DNA of 64,000 bases from Alkalihalobacillus sp. LMS39 (GCF_022812285.1 NZ_CP093300.1:3906001-3970000), one strand, 5' to 3'; counted from the first letter of the stretch, positions 8,659 through 18,718 are shown. Notes: generated by a model from the sequence alone, not told the origin. Made by a program: numbers and translations.

Positions 8659-9678
8659 TTATGTTTGTTTAACTTCGGGCGGATATAACACCGTTTTCAG
8701 CTGATGTACCTTTCTCATTGTAAATAAGCGTTTTTCCAAACGTCGAACATGATTTAATTCACTTAAAGAAGAGCGGTTGTTCATATACGTATCGATTGAA
8801 AATAAAACTGGTTCTGGAAAATGCAAATAGCCAAGCAATAATTGCTTTTCTTCTTCAAACAGTGGTAAATGCGCTTCATATGTTGCTAACCAATGCTTCA
8901 ACTCATTATCATTCCATAAAGCATAGGCAAAAGAATGACGACAAAATAAAGCAAGATCTCGTGCCGGTGTATCGAGTGTTGCGCGCTCAAAATTAAACAG
9001 AAGCGGTTCCCCATAGGCTGTAAAGTGAACATGTTTTCTCGATAATTTACCATGACAAAGGACCGTCCGATATTTCTCTTTTTCCTTTACTCCATCAAAC
9101 CATTTTCCTGCACACCGTTTCGCTTCGTCCATCATGAGTAATAGTTGATGTGCATGTGTCATGAATGTGAGTTCGAATGGTGACATGTACACTTTTTGCT
9201 CAGCTAAATCAATAAACCGTTCAAGTTCTAGTCTTCGTAACTCCCATCTTTTCACTAATGTTTGGTAAGATTCTTCCATCGCATCTTGTTCATATGTTTG
9301 TGATTTAGATGTTAAATGATGGATTATCCCCATTTGATTCATGATCTTCAGCTCTCTTGATTCTCTTTCTTTGTATTGTTCGTTTTCAATCCAAGGCATT
9401 AAATAATACGTATGTTGCTCTGTTGATAATGTTAATTCTCCGTACTTCGTTGGAATGATAGGGATAACAGATTGGTATTGGAGTCTTGCTAATCTCCGAA
9501 TATGGTGCGAAAATGTTTGTGCTTCTTCCCATAACATCACTGATTCTTTCAGAGCAAAAGTGCCTTGCTGTGAATAGATTTTAAAAACTCTACCCTTTCT
9601 TTCCATTTGTTGAGGATAAAGATCATAATGAAATAATATCGGTGCTAACTTATCCCAATCTTCTCTGGTTGTCATCAT
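8659..9678 (-). CDS. ysxE: Spore coat protein YsxE, CotS-family kinase-like fold
   Basis: The product has 339 residues and starts at ATG 9678 (ribosome site AAAAGGAGGG). The aminoglycoside-phosphotransferase-like layout of the CotS/YsxE family is visible: an N-lobe with FALKESVMLWEEA and YLMPWIENE near residue 93, then LCHGKLSRKHVHF near residue 210. The usual catalytic HGD is HGK here, so activity is doubtful. In B. subtilis YsxE is a coat protein placed with SpoVID. It overlaps the preceding gene by 29 bases, which suggests translational coupling. Confidence 0.88.
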   Translation of the reverse strand: MMTTREDWDKLAPILFHYDLYPQQMERKGRVFKIYSQQGTFALKESVMLWEEAQTFSHHIRRLARLQYQSVIPIIPTKYGELTLSTEQHTYYLMPWIENEQYKERESRELKIMNQMGIIHHLTSKSQTYEQDAMEESYQTLVKRWELRRLELERFIDLAEQKVYMSPFELTFMTHAHQLLLMMDEAKRCAGKWFDGVKEKEKYRTVLCHGKLSRKHVHFTAYGEPLLFNFERATLDTPARDLALFCRHSFAYALWNDNELKHWLATYEAHLPLFEEEKQLLLGYLHFPEPVLFSIDTYMNNRSSLSELNHVRRLEKRLFTMRKVHQLKTVLYPPEVKQT

Positions 9679-10588
9679 TTCCCTCCTTTTCTATTCTTTT
9701 GTTCGACCATTCTACTAATACTTGGACAAGTTGTTGTTTTTCATTCCATGTTTGTTTCATATCGTCTACACGCTTGTACCATTTTTCCGTATCTTCTATA
9801 TTAGTGACACATTCTATATATTCGGTCGGAAATAATAATTCTGCAATGAGAAATGAAAGTTGTCTTGATTTGATAAGTTCAAACCTTTCTGAAATCCCAT
9901 CTAATAATAAAAACAGTGAAGACTCAGCTTCCTTTCTCCACCACTCTAAAATAAACATACTAAAGGAACGATAGCCTATTTCTGGATTTTCTGCAGTTCC
10001 TTCAAAAAAAAGGACTGAAGCATCTTCTTTTAATTGAGTAAGAGAATGAATGGGATCGCAAATGGGCAACACAACATGATTGTTTTTCTCTATAATGTCA
10101 CCCGCTTTATCCGCTCGTCCTCTAGCTTCTTTATAACAGGAGGAAATGAGCTTTTTTTCACTTTCCGCTATTGAATGGAGATGCTGTTGAATTTGTTCAA
10201 TAGGGGGAAAGAAATACTCGTGTTCAACAAAGCTAACCTTTCTTTTGTCTTGCTCGAGTCCATACTGAAACATATGACCGAAGAGATTTCCCCACTTTTG
10301 TTCAGCTTGTCTGATTGGAGAGAGGGTGGCCACCTCATCATGAAGTGTGAGCCACCCTTTCTCATAGGGAACTTCCGTGTGATTTTCGTTTGTACGTATC
10401 ATGCGGTCAGTCATGATAAATGGGGGGCGACTGCATTTCTCTCGCCAAGAAATATGCCATTGCAGCAATTGTTCATCTTCCCATATCCGGACTTTTTTTA
10501 TTCCTTTATTTGTCTCAATTTCATCTTTTCCAACTTGTTTGACCGTCCTATACCCATATTCTTTTTTAATTATTTCAAGAAGTTCCAT
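9650..10588 (-). CDS. Unnamed protein between spoVID and ysxE, possibly CotS-like
   Basis: The 312-residue frame starts at ATG 10588 and overlaps ysxE by 29 bases. It sits 15 bases after spoVID, so it belongs to the same coat operon. I do not recognise it firmly. The N-terminal layout (EIIKKEYGYRTVKQVG, then short strands) and the WGNLFGHMFQYGL segment resemble the N-lobe and linker of YutH/CotS-type coat proteins, but no catalytic motif is visible. No such gene is present at this place in B. subtilis as I remember it. Role in the spore coat is inferred from position only. Confidence 0.7.
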   Translation of the reverse strand: MELLEIIKKEYGYRTVKQVGKDEIETNKGIKKVRIWEDEQLLQWHISWREKCSRPPFIMTDRMIRTNENHTEVPYEKGWLTLHDEVATLSPIRQAEQKWGNLFGHMFQYGLEQDKRKVSFVEHEYFFPPIEQIQQHLHSIAESEKKLISSCYKEARGRADKAGDIIEKNNHVVLPICDPIHSLTQLKEDASVLFFEGTAENPEIGYRSFSMFILEWWRKEAESSLFLLLDGISERFELIKSRQLSFLIAELLFPTEYIECVTNIEDTEKWYKRVDDMKQTWNEKQQLVQVLVEWSNKRIEKEGNDDNQRRLG

Positions 10589-10603
10589 CTATCTTCCCTA
10601 CTC

Positions 10604-12052
10604 CTACTTTTCTTTTTTTGCTCTTACAATTGGAATATATAAAATTTGGCCTTGTTCAATTTGTTCACTTTCTAGTTTATTAATTCGAACAAGGTGACTC
10701 GCTTGAACTTCATAGCGCTCAGCAATCATATCTAATGATTCATTTTCTTGAATGATACACATTCTAAGTTTTGAAAACTCTTCTTCGCCATTTGTGAGCA
10801 TTTTTGTTAAATATAATGCATTTTCGTTTTTCATAGATGGACGGTCACTTTCTTCTCCATCTTCTTCACGGTCTGGTTCTAACTCTTCTTCGGGCTCGCT
10901 TGCAGAAAATGCAATCTCAGGCATTTGATTATTCGCGATTCCTTTTAATGTCGATAAACCTGAACTAGAAGCTTTTTCATCACGATTTTCTGGAGTTTCT
11001 GTTTCTTTCTCTTCCACTTCTTCAACTAGCGGTTCTTCATAACTTTGTAAAACAGGCTCCTCTTCTTTTGTTCTTTCAGCACGAGGGGCAGCAACAACTT
11101 GTGGAACAGGCTCTTCTTCTAATTTAGGTTCTGTCACCATTGGAGCGATCGGCTTATCAACCGTTTTTTCAATAGTTGTTCCGATCTCCTCTCCTTCAAA
11201 GCGAGGACTTCCTCCTGCCGCAACGGCTTGTAACGTCTTTTCTTCTTGTTTTTGTTCTACTTTTGCTTGAATGTTTGTTTGTACTTTCGGCTCAGGTTTC
11301 GCTTCCACTACCGCTTCAGACTTAGAAACGACCGCTTCTTCTATTGGTTCACGTTCAGGCTCTTCTGTCACTTCCGCCTTTACGTCTGTTTCTTCTATTA
11401 ATTCAGCTACCTCTTTTTGTTCAACTGTAAGTGGTACTTCTGGTACAGGTTGTTCCATCTTCACGGTATTTTCTTCTTTCATGACAGGCTCAGGTTGTTT
11501 CTTTGCTTCAAAACGAAACGGTTGAAACGCTTCAGGCTCAACAGGTGGGGCTGTAGGAACTTGAGCTTGTTCGAGCTTTTCTTGTTTTGGTTCTGGTGTA
11601 CGTTCTTGTGCTGTCGACATTCCACTTATCGTGACATCAGCCGTTAATTGAATGCAACTTCTTTCCGGTAAATCATAATCAAATGTTTCAACTTCAACAT
11701 ACACATCTTCTAAGTTGTTAATGCGGTTTAATGGAATCGTCACATCGATCGGAAAATAATGTTTAATTTCACCAATTCCTTCATCTGATAATGAAATTTC
11801 TTCAATTGAACGAAAATGTAAATCATCACGTGAATCATCACGCTCTTGATTTGCCATCTCTTGTTCTGTCTTCGGGCGATACTCGCCTTTTAATTGAAGG
11901 CCCCCACGGATAAATACATGGTCAGCACTTTCTTCAATTGTAATGTCTGGATCTAACGACATTGATAATACTTCTGAAATTTCTTGGCCTTTGTTGAGCC
12001 ACACTGACTCCTCAATCGAAAATGATAATTTAGATGGATGATCTTGGGTCAC
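10604..12052 (-). CDS. spoVID: Spore coat assembly protein SpoVID, LysM domain
   Basis: SpoVID is the morphogenetic protein that lets the coat encase the forespore. The 482-residue product has the conserved N-terminal region (LSFSIEESVWLNKGQ, residues 8-22, through about 150). A long Glu/Pro/Lys-rich linker fills about 155-400, and a C-terminal LysM domain spans about 430-476 (CIIQENESLDMIAERY). The start is GTG 12052 with GAAGGAGGAAC upstream. The acidic linker varies in this family. Sigma-E control is known in B. subtilis; only a weak upstream match was seen. Confidence 0.93.
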   Translation of the reverse strand: MTQDHPSKLSFSIEESVWLNKGQEISEVLSMSLDPDITIEESADHVFIRGGLQLKGEYRPKTEQEMANQERDDSRDDLHFRSIEEISLSDEGIGEIKHYFPIDVTIPLNRINNLEDVYVEVETFDYDLPERSCIQLTADVTISGMSTAQERTPEPKQEKLEQAQVPTAPPVEPEAFQPFRFEAKKQPEPVMKEENTVKMEQPVPEVPLTVEQKEVAELIEETDVKAEVTEEPEREPIEEAVVSKSEAVVEAKPEPKVQTNIQAKVEQKQEEKTLQAVAAGGSPRFEGEEIGTTIEKTVDKPIAPMVTEPKLEEEPVPQVVAAPRAERTKEEEPVLQSYEEPLVEEVEEKETETPENRDEKASSSGLSTLKGIANNQMPEIAFSASEPEEELEPDREEDGEESDRPSMKNENALYLTKMLTNGEEEFSKLRMCIIQENESLDMIAERYEVQASHLVRINKLESEQIEQGQILYIPIVRAKKEK

Positions 12053-12310
12053 AATGCGTTCCTCCTTCGAAATCTATTATCTACACTTTTTGTTACGGTC
12101 ATGGTCTGTACAGTAAAACCTATGACAAGGCTTCACGATTTATGTATAAAACTTGTAAATTACAGGAGAGAAGGTGTTTCCCCCACTCCTACATCTTTAT
12201 GGAGGGTGCGAAATGAATATGTCTTTTTTTATTTTTTTCGTTACTAGAATGTCACATAAGACTCGCATTACTCGTTAGGACATATTTGCAGAAGTATAGA
12301 AATCATTTTT

Positions 12311-12491
12311 GCGGTCAGAGCAGCCGTTATTTGTGAACATGATACGGGTTTCCGTTTTTTTGCGGCCACAGGAGAGCTTATTCACGCAAAAGCAACTCTA
12401 TTCCTAGCGATATATTATGATTATGTGCTCCTGTGGCCGCCAACGTTCCAAAGCGCTTGCAATGTTCACAGATAACGGTTTTTGTGGCCGC
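12311..12491 (+). repeat. 181-bp imperfect palindrome, copy B
   Basis: Same family as 7856-8036. Here the inner arms are perfectly paired: GCGGCCACAGGAG (12362-12374) with CTCCTGTGGCCGC (12428-12440). The element ends about 20 bases before the ptsG terminator. The rest of the 12053-12560 gap holds the spoVID upstream region and a short plus-strand frame of doubtful value. Confidence 0.9.
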
Positions 12492-12515
12492 TTACGTACC
12501 ATAAACAAACTAAAG

Positions 12516-12545
12516 AAGGCTACCGAGAGATTTCTCGACAGCCTT
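12516..12545 (-). terminator. Terminator after ptsG
   Basis: On the minus strand GAAGGCT-GT-CGAGA pairs with TCTCG-GT-AGCCTTC, followed by TTTAGTTTG. It lies 15 bases past the ptsG stop. Confidence 0.7.
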
Positions 12546-12560
12546 CCTCCAATACAATTT

Positions 12561-14486
12561 TTATTTTTTCTTAATTTCTGCCACTTCTGTATTAGCTGCA
12601 GCAAAACTTAAATCTTTTACAACTAATTGTTCAGCATCATCCAAGTTCGTAAAAACAATTGGTGTGATGATTGATGTTGCATTCTTTTCAATATATTCTA
12701 AGTCAAATCGAAGTAATGGTTGACCTTTTGTTATCGTAGCTCCTTGCTCAACTAACGTTTCAAAGCCTTCTCCTTTTAAGTTCACTGTGTCAATTCCAAC
12801 ATGAATTAATATTTCTTTTCCCGTATCAGTTTCAATACCGAGTGCATGTTTTGTTGGGAAGATGTTGACAATTTTACCGTCAACAGGTGAAACGACTAAA
12901 CCATCCTTTGGTTCAATCGCAAATCCATCTCCCATCATTTTGCTTGAAAACACTTGGTCAGGAACTGCTGAAATAGGAAGAAGTTTTCCTTCTAATGGTG
13001 CATGAATAGAAACCGTACCTGTACTTGATGGAGCTTCTTTTGTTGTTTCTGCTTTTTTCTCCACAGGCGGTGGTGTGTTCCCTTTCATAATCGCTTGAAT
13101 TTGTGTTTTTAATTGGTCAGAGCGTGGTCCAAATATCGCTTGGATATTGTTCCCCATTTCTAACACACCACTTGCTCCAAGCTTTTTTAGCTTGTCTTTA
13201 TTTACATCGCCAGGATGACGCACAGACACACGTAATCGAGTGATACAAGCATCTAAATTTGTTAAGTTTTCTTTTCCACCTAACGCTTGTAAAATTTCAT
13301 ATGGTAATTCATTTGTTGTGCCATCGCTTACTTCATCACTTTCATCTTCTGCATCTTCACGACCTGGTGTTTTCAAATTCCATTTACGGATTGCAAATCT
13401 GAATCCAAAATAATAAATAAGCGCAAAGACGAGCCCGACCGGTATAATGAGCCAGGAGTTTGTCGATAAATTCCAATACAGAATATAATCAATAAACCCA
13501 CCGGAGAATGTAAATCCTGCTTTGACCCCTAATAAATCCATCACAACAAACGAGAGTCCTGCAAATACGCAGTGAATTAAAAATAACACAGGCGCAACAA
13601 ACAAAAAGGCAAATTCAATCGGCTCTGTAATCCCTGTTAAAAAGCTCGTTAGTGCGGCTGATGCCATAATTCCACCAACCATTTTTTTACGCTCTGGTTT
13701 TGCCTCATGATAAATCGCTAAGGCAGCAGCAGGAAGACCAAATAACATGAATGGGAATAGCCCAGCCATAAACGTACCTGCTGTTGGGTCTCCAGCAAAG
13801 AATCGTGTCATATCCCCTCTTACACCTTCAAAGTTTCCAAATTCAAACCAAAATGGTTGATAGAAAATATGGTGAAGACCAAACGGAATTAACGCACGTT
13901 GGGTAAAACCAAAAATAAACGCAGCAACCGTTGTTCCTGTTTCAGTTGCTAAATGGGAAAACCAATCAATCACACCTTGAATCGGTGGCCAAATATAAAC
14001 AAATGCAATTCCTAGTAATACTGCTGTTGCAGCTGTAATAATCGGAACAAACCGTTTTCCAGCAAAAAAGCCTAAAAATTGTGGAAGTTCAATATTATAA
14101 AACCGCTTATATAATGCCGCAGCAACAAGCCCCATAATAATCCCACCAAACACTCCTGTTTGAAGTGTTTCAATTCCTAAAATATTGACGGTTTCTGCTC
14201 CTTGGTAACCGGCCATAATACCTAATGTTGTATTCATGACAAGGAAGCCAATAACAGCCGCTAACCCTGCGACACCATCTCCGTCAGCAAGTCCAATCGC
14301 AACACCGATAGCAAATAACAGTGGCAAGTTATCAAAGACTACGCCACCCGCTTGTGCCATAATCGGAATATTTAAGACGTTTTCATGTCCTAATCCTAAT
14401 AACAAACCAGCTGCTGGTAACACTGACACTGGGGTCATTAGCGCCCGACCGACACGTTGTAATACTCCAAACGCTTTTTTAAACAT
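12561..14486 (-). CDS. ptsG: Glucose-specific PTS enzyme IICBA
   Basis: PtsG imports and phosphorylates glucose at the membrane. From ATG 14486 (ribosome site AAGGAGGAAA) it has 641 residues; the longer upstream frame runs through the terminator leader and is rejected. The IIC domain covers about 1-400 with many membrane spans and the ITEPIEF motif. The IIB domain has the phosphocysteine in LDACITRLRV near residue 425. The IIA domain has the phosphohistidine in IHVGIDTV near residue 570. Unlike B. subtilis, ptsH and ptsI do not follow; they are at 49355-51333. Expression should depend on GlcT and the RAT leader. Confidence 0.95.
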   Translation of the reverse strand: MFKKAFGVLQRVGRALMTPVSVLPAAGLLLGLGHENVLNIPIMAQAGGVVFDNLPLLFAIGVAIGLADGDGVAGLAAVIGFLVMNTTLGIMAGYQGAETVNILGIETLQTGVFGGIIMGLVAAALYKRFYNIELPQFLGFFAGKRFVPIITAATAVLLGIAFVYIWPPIQGVIDWFSHLATETGTTVAAFIFGFTQRALIPFGLHHIFYQPFWFEFGNFEGVRGDMTRFFAGDPTAGTFMAGLFPFMLFGLPAAALAIYHEAKPERKKMVGGIMASAALTSFLTGITEPIEFAFLFVAPVLFLIHCVFAGLSFVVMDLLGVKAGFTFSGGFIDYILYWNLSTNSWLIIPVGLVFALIYYFGFRFAIRKWNLKTPGREDAEDESDEVSDGTTNELPYEILQALGGKENLTNLDACITRLRVSVRHPGDVNKDKLKKLGASGVLEMGNNIQAIFGPRSDQLKTQIQAIMKGNTPPPVEKKAETTKEAPSSTGTVSIHAPLEGKLLPISAVPDQVFSSKMMGDGFAIEPKDGLVVSPVDGKIVNIFPTKHALGIETDTGKEILIHVGIDTVNLKGEGFETLVEQGATITKGQPLLRFDLEYIEKNATSIITPIVFTNLDDAEQLVVKDLSFAAANTEVAEIKKK

Positions 14487-14525
14487 ATAGATTTCCTCCT
14501 TTTTTGTTGTGGAAATAAAAACAAT

Positions 14526-14636
14526 AAAAAAAGACATGAGTGGATACAAAAAGTATGCATCAAAAACAAAAGGATTATCCCTTTCGTTTATGAGACGTAC
14601 TTTTTTCCTCTCATGCCTGCTTTACCAGTAACACGT
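14526..14636 (-). promoter_or_regulatory. RAT antiterminator and terminator upstream of ptsG
   Basis: The RAT site ACGTGTTACTGGTAAAGCAG followed by GCATGAG occupies 14611-14636. Its 3' GGCATGAG can instead pair with CTCATGTC (14533-14540), which is followed by seven T. GlcT binding to the RAT hairpin prevents that terminator from forming in B. subtilis, and the layout is the same here. It lies 18 bases after the glcT stop. Confidence 0.88.
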
Positions 14637-14654
14637 AAAAAAATGTACTTTATT

Positions 14655-15482
14655 TTATTGTTTTGATAATCGTTGCAAATGCATTGTTAAATAAACCGCT
14701 TCTGCTTCTGGAATCGTTTTCTTAATGGCTTTTTGCATGATTTTGATTAGTTTCCACGAAAGATTATAACAAATCGGATATTGTTCTTGCAATACTTTTG
14801 CTAAGGCGTTTTGATTTTCGTCATAATTTCCTTTTTCCACCCGAGCAATTGCATCATGTAAATGTCGAACAAGTCGTAAATAATGAATGTCTTTTCGATC
14901 AATTTGTAACGATAATGAATGCTCAATTACTTCAATGAGAGTAGCAATGAGTTGAGTATGACGGTTTACTTCAGATAATGGTCTTCTTGTTAGAGCACTA
15001 TGAATATGAAGGGCAATAAATCCAATTTCTCCTTCTGGAATGACAATACTTAATTTTTCGTTTAACCACTCTACGATTTCGGTTGCTAGTGCATACTCTT
15101 TTGGATACGCTAATTCCGTTTCAATTAAAAACGGATTACTAATTCCAAGCCCTTGTTTTACCCTTTTTATCGCGAAATATAAATGATCAGTTAAAGCAAC
15201 ATGGATATGTTCATGAACTTGTACCTGAAATCGCTTTTGAATTAATGTTGTCAGTTCATTCATTAAGCCAACAAATGATTCATCAACATACGTTAAAAGC
15301 TCTTTATATTGTTCTTGTTCTTTTTTATCCTTTAATACAAAGAACTTTTCGGCAACGTTGGACTCCACTTGTTCTCCTTGTTTTTTGTTAAACCCGATCC
15401 CTTTCCCAATTAAAACAACTTCCTCATATTCAGGATGATGGGCAATGACAACATTATTATTCAATACTTTTTTTACATTCAT
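14655..15482 (-). CDS. glcT: Transcription antiterminator GlcT (BglG family)
   Basis: GlcT binds the RAT RNA hairpin and lets transcription proceed into ptsG when glucose is present. The 275-residue protein has the N-terminal RNA-binding domain (VKKVLNNNVVIA, GKGIGFNKKQG), PRD1 with histidines in LTDHLYF and IALHIHSAL, and PRD2 with histidines in LVRHLHDAI and YLTMHLQRL. All four regulatory histidines seem present. The start is ATG 15482 with GCAGGAGGAAC upstream. It lies between the hem operon and ptsG. Confidence 0.93.
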   Translation of the reverse strand: MNVKKVLNNNVVIAHHPEYEEVVLIGKGIGFNKKQGEQVESNVAEKFFVLKDKKEQEQYKELLTYVDESFVGLMNELTTLIQKRFQVQVHEHIHVALTDHLYFAIKRVKQGLGISNPFLIETELAYPKEYALATEIVEWLNEKLSIVIPEGEIGFIALHIHSALTRRPLSEVNRHTQLIATLIEVIEHSLSLQIDRKDIHYLRLVRHLHDAIARVEKGNYDENQNALAKVLQEQYPICYNLSWKLIKIMQKAIKKTIPEAEAVYLTMHLQRLSKQ

Positions 15483-15569
15483 GACATTCCGTTCCTCCTG
15501 CTAATCAAACCGCTTTCATGTTTAGGAATAAAATCAAAGGCTATGTTCACTTGCCTTCAATTAAAATCA

Positions 15570-15629
15570 ACGAGAAAACCGGTCGAATGACTGTTTTTAC
15601 CCCACTCATTCGTACCGGAAAGCTCTCGT
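15570..15629 (-). terminator. Long hairpin after hemL
   Basis: ACGAGA..TTTCCGGT.CGAATGA pairs with TCATTCG.ACCGG.TTTCTCGT across a short loop. The T tract is interrupted (TGATTTTAATT). It probably ends the hem operon ahead of glcT. Confidence 0.65.
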
Positions 15630-15658
15630 GTTAACACTGTAATGTTGTATTGAGTTGT

Positions 15659-16942
15659 TTACACGATTTTTGAAAATGCTATTTTGGCTGCTGCTATCGT
15701 TCTATCAATATCTTCTTCCGTATGTTTTGTTGATAAAAACATGCCTTCAAATTGAGAAGGTGGAAGTGAAATTCCTTGTGCAAGCATTTCTTTAAAGTAA
15801 GCCGCAAATAAATCAAGATTTGATGTTGAAGCTTCAGCAAAATTTGTGACTTTTTTATCAGTAAAGAAAAAGCCTACCATTGAACCCGCTAGATTAGTCG
15901 TATGTGGAATCTCAAATTGTTTTGCTGCTTCTGATAACCCACTCGCTAATTTCTCCCCTAACTGACGAAACACTGTATAATCTTGTTCTGTCAGTTGAAC
16001 AAGTGTTTCATATCCTGCGGTCATTGCTAATGGGTTTCCAGACAGTGTACCCGCTTGATAAATTGGTCCACTTGGTGCAATTTGTTCCATGATTTCACGT
16101 TTTCCACCATAAGCGCCAACAGGTAAGCCTCCACCAATTACTTTTCCTAAACAAGTTAAATCAGGTGTGACACCAAAATGGCCTTGTGCACAATGGTAGT
16201 CGACACGAAACCCGGTCATAACTTCATCGAATATTAATAAGCTTCCATGTTTTGTTGTGATGTCTCGCAATTGTTGCAAAAATTCAGGTAATGGTGGCAC
16301 AACACCCATATTCCCAGCAACGGGTTCAACGATAACTCCTGCAATATCATCTCCGAATTTTTCAAATGCAAGTTCAATACTTTCAATATCATTATAAGGG
16401 ACAGTTAACGTGTTTTGAGCGACTGATTCTGGAACGCCTGGACTATCTGGTAATCCTAAAGTGGCTACTCCTGATCCTGCTTTAATAAGAAGTGAATCGC
16501 CATGACCATGGTAACAACCTTCAAATTTCACAATTTTGTTTCTTCCTGTATATCCTCTCGCTAAACGGAGTGCACTCATCGTTGCTTCTGTTCCAGAATT
16601 GACCATTCGAACAACTTCAATGGACGGGACTCTGTCGATGACGAGCTCTGCTAATTTCGTTTCAAGCTCATTCGGCGCACCAAAGCTTGTCCCTAATTCT
16701 ACCGTTTTCTTTAGTTCTTCAACAACTCGGTCATCGGCATGTCCTAAAATGAGCGGACCCCATGATAAAACATAATCAATATATTCATTGCCATCAATGT
16801 CATAAATTCTTGAGCCTTTTCCACGCTCCATAAAAATAGGGTCCATTTTCACTGATTTAAACGCACGAACAGGACTATTTACACCACCTGGCATGAGCGG
16901 TTTTGCTTTTGCAAATGCTTGCTTTGAACGTTCCATCTTCAT
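15659..16942 (-). CDS. hemL: Glutamate-1-semialdehyde 2,1-aminomutase
   Basis: HemL converts glutamate semialdehyde to 5-aminolevulinate with PLP. The 427 residues match the family. The PLP-lysine lies in [16 protein letters not shown] near residue 265, and the N-terminal [14 protein letters not shown] (19-32) is diagnostic. The start ATG 16942 is one base past the hemB stop, with GAGGTGA as ribosome site. It is the last gene of hemAXCDBL, the same order as in B. subtilis. Confidence 0.97.
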   Translation of the reverse strand: MKMERSKQAFAKAKPLMPGGVNSPVRAFKSVKMDPIFMERGKGSRIYDIDGNEYIDYVLSWGPLILGHADDRVVEELKKTVELGTSFGAPNELETKLAELVIDRVPSIEVVRMVNSGTEATMSALRLARGYTGRNKIVKFEGCYHGHGDSLLIKAGSGVATLGLPDSPGVPESVAQNTLTVPYNDIESIELAFEKFGDDIAGVIVEPVAGNMGVVPPLPEFLQQLRDITTKHGSLLIFDEVMTGFRVDYHCAQGHFGVTPDLTCLGKVIGGGLPVGAYGGKREIMEQIAPSGPIYQAGTLSGNPLAMTAGYETLVQLTEQDYTVFRQLGEKLASGLSEAAKQFEIPHTTNLAGSMVGFFFTDKKVTNFAEASTSNLDLFAAYFKEMLAQGISLPPSQFEGMFLSTKHTEEDIDRTIAAAKIAFSKIV

Positions 16943-16943
16943 T

Positions 16944-17942
16944 TTACTTCACCTCACTATGATTGTTAGAGCTAAGCCACCGTGCCACATCTTTTGCAAA
17001 ATACGTTAAAATTAAATCAGCACCTGCACGCTTCATACTTGTCAACGTTTCAAGAACAACCTGTTTTTCATCAATCCATCCATTTTGGCTAGCCGCTTTA
17101 ATCATCGAGTATTCACCACTCACATTATAAGCAACAACCGGATAACCAGAGAAGTCCTTCACTTCACGAATAATATCTAGATAAGAAAGGGCTGGTTTTA
17201 CAATGAGGAAATCTGCGCCTTCTGCAATGTCAGACTCTGCTTCTCTTAGTGCTTCTAACCGATTGGCTGGATCCATTTGATATGTTTTTCTATCACCGAA
17301 TTTCGGTGAACTATGCGCAGCATCACGAAAAGGACCATAATAACTAGAAGAATATTTCACCGCATAGGACATAATCGGAACATCGACAAATCCCGCTTCA
17401 TCCAACCCATGACGAATCGCAGCTACAAACCCATCCATCATATTCGAAGGCGCAATAATATCAGCCCCTGCTTTGGCTTGAGAAACAGCGGTTTTCGCTA
17501 ATAAATCAAGAGTTGGATCATTTAACACTTTGCCTTCTTCAATGACACCACAATGCCCATGGTCCGTAAATTGACATAAACAAGTGTCTGCAATGACTGT
17601 TAATTCCGGGTAAGAATCTTTAATTAAACGAATGGCTTCTTGCACAATACCGTGGTCATGGTACGCTGATGTCCCTACATCGTCTTTATGATGCGGCACT
17701 CCAAATACAATGACTGCTTTAATTCCTAAATCAACTACTTCTGCCATTTCGGCTTTTACATAATCAAGAGAGAGTTGAAACACACCTGGCATGGATGGAA
17801 TTTCATTTTTCGTTTGTTCTCCTTCAATGACAAAAAAGGGGTAAATTAAATCATCTGTATGTAATGTTGTTTCTCTTACCATTGCTCGAATCGATGATGA
17901 CTGTCGCAATCGACGGTGACGAGTAAAAGATACATCTTTCAT
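16944..17942 (-). CDS. hemB: Porphobilinogen synthase
   Basis: HemB joins two 5-aminolevulinate molecules into porphobilinogen. The 332-residue protein has the two active-site lysine segments, [16 protein letters not shown] near residue 200 and [11 protein letters not shown] near residue 255. The metal-site cysteines are in [16 protein letters not shown] near residue 125, which points to a zinc-type active site. Its ATG overlaps the hemD stop by 4 bases. Confidence 0.97.
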   Translation of the reverse strand: MKDVSFTRHRRLRQSSSIRAMVRETTLHTDDLIYPFFVIEGEQTKNEIPSMPGVFQLSLDYVKAEMAEVVDLGIKAVIVFGVPHHKDDVGTSAYHDHGIVQEAIRLIKDSYPELTVIADTCLCQFTDHGHCGVIEEGKVLNDPTLDLLAKTAVSQAKAGADIIAPSNMMDGFVAAIRHGLDEAGFVDVPIMSYAVKYSSSYYGPFRDAAHSSPKFGDRKTYQMDPANRLEALREAESDIAEGADFLIVKPALSYLDIIREVKDFSGYPVVAYNVSGEYSMIKAASQNGWIDEKQVVLETLTSMKRAGADLILTYFAKDVARWLSSNNHSEVK

Positions 17943-18718
17943 TTTTTTTCCTCCTCATAATACTGAAGTAGTGATTGCACTACCCCATCAATCGTATATG
18001 GTTTTGCTATTAGTAGTTTTTCGATGCCATATTTTTGTAATGTTTTTGCTGTAATCGGACCAATACAGCAAAACAAAAGATGGTCTACCCTCACTCGTTC
18101 ATCGTGAAGGAGAGTGAAGAAGTTTGTCACTGTTGATGAGCTTGTGAATGTCATCACATCCACAGTGTCAAGGATACGAAGCAATTCAGGTTTTGCCTCA
18201 TGATTTATCGTTGTTGAGTATACAACAATATCATCAACAGTACACCCATACTCACGTAGTGATGTTGGTACAATGTCTCGCGCTAAGTTTCCTTTTGGAA
18301 ATAAAATACGGTTTTCCTTTTTTAACAACGGAATAAACTGAGTAACAAATGCTTCTGCAACAAACTCATCAGGCATAAAAGAAGGCTCAATACAATACTG
18401 CTGGACCGCTTCTTTCGTTTTTTCACCAACAACGGCTATTTTACCTTTGAATTTTAATTTCCTGTGACCTGTATGTACGTAAACCGCGTCCATAAAAAAG
18501 GTAACGGCATTTACACTTGTGAATACGATCCAATCATAGAAGTCAAGATGTTGAACCGCCGTCACAACCGGGGTCATGTCATCTACTTCTTTTATTTTAA
18601 TAAGTGGAACTTCAATAGCGATTCCACCATATTGTTTAATTTTTTCTGAAAAAACAGGAGCCTGGTCTATTGCTCTTGTCACCACTATTCGTTTATTGGA
18701 AAGTGGTAAAGCTCCCAT
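17939..18718 (-). CDS. hemD: Uroporphyrinogen-III synthase
   Basis: HemD cyclises hydroxymethylbilane with inversion of ring D. The 259-residue sequence is divergent, as is usual for HemD, but [11 protein letters not shown] at the N-terminus, [10 protein letters not shown] near residue 85, [11 protein letters not shown] near residue 190 and [10 protein letters not shown] near residue 220 fit the family. It overlaps hemC by one base and hemB by four. Confidence 0.93.
   Translation of the reverse strand: MGALPLSNKRIVVTRAIDQAPVFSEKIKQYGGIAIEVPLIKIKEVDDMTPVVTAVQHLDFYDWIVFTSVNAVTFFMDAVYVHTGHRKLKFKGKIAVVGEKTKEAVQQYCIEPSFMPDEFVAEAFVTQFIPLLKKENRILFPKGNLARDIVPTSLREYGCTVDDIVVYSTTINHEAKPELLRILDTVDVMTFTSSSTVTNFFTLLHDERVRVDHLLFCCIGPITAKTLQKYGIEKLLIAKPYTIDGVVQSLLQYYEEEKK

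Noticed and set aside
12194-12222. Sigma-E-like promoter for spoVID (ACATATT, 14 bases, CATAAAGA)
   Set aside because: The -10 matches only about five of eight positions and the start would be about 140 bases upstream of the gene, so it is too weak to annotate.
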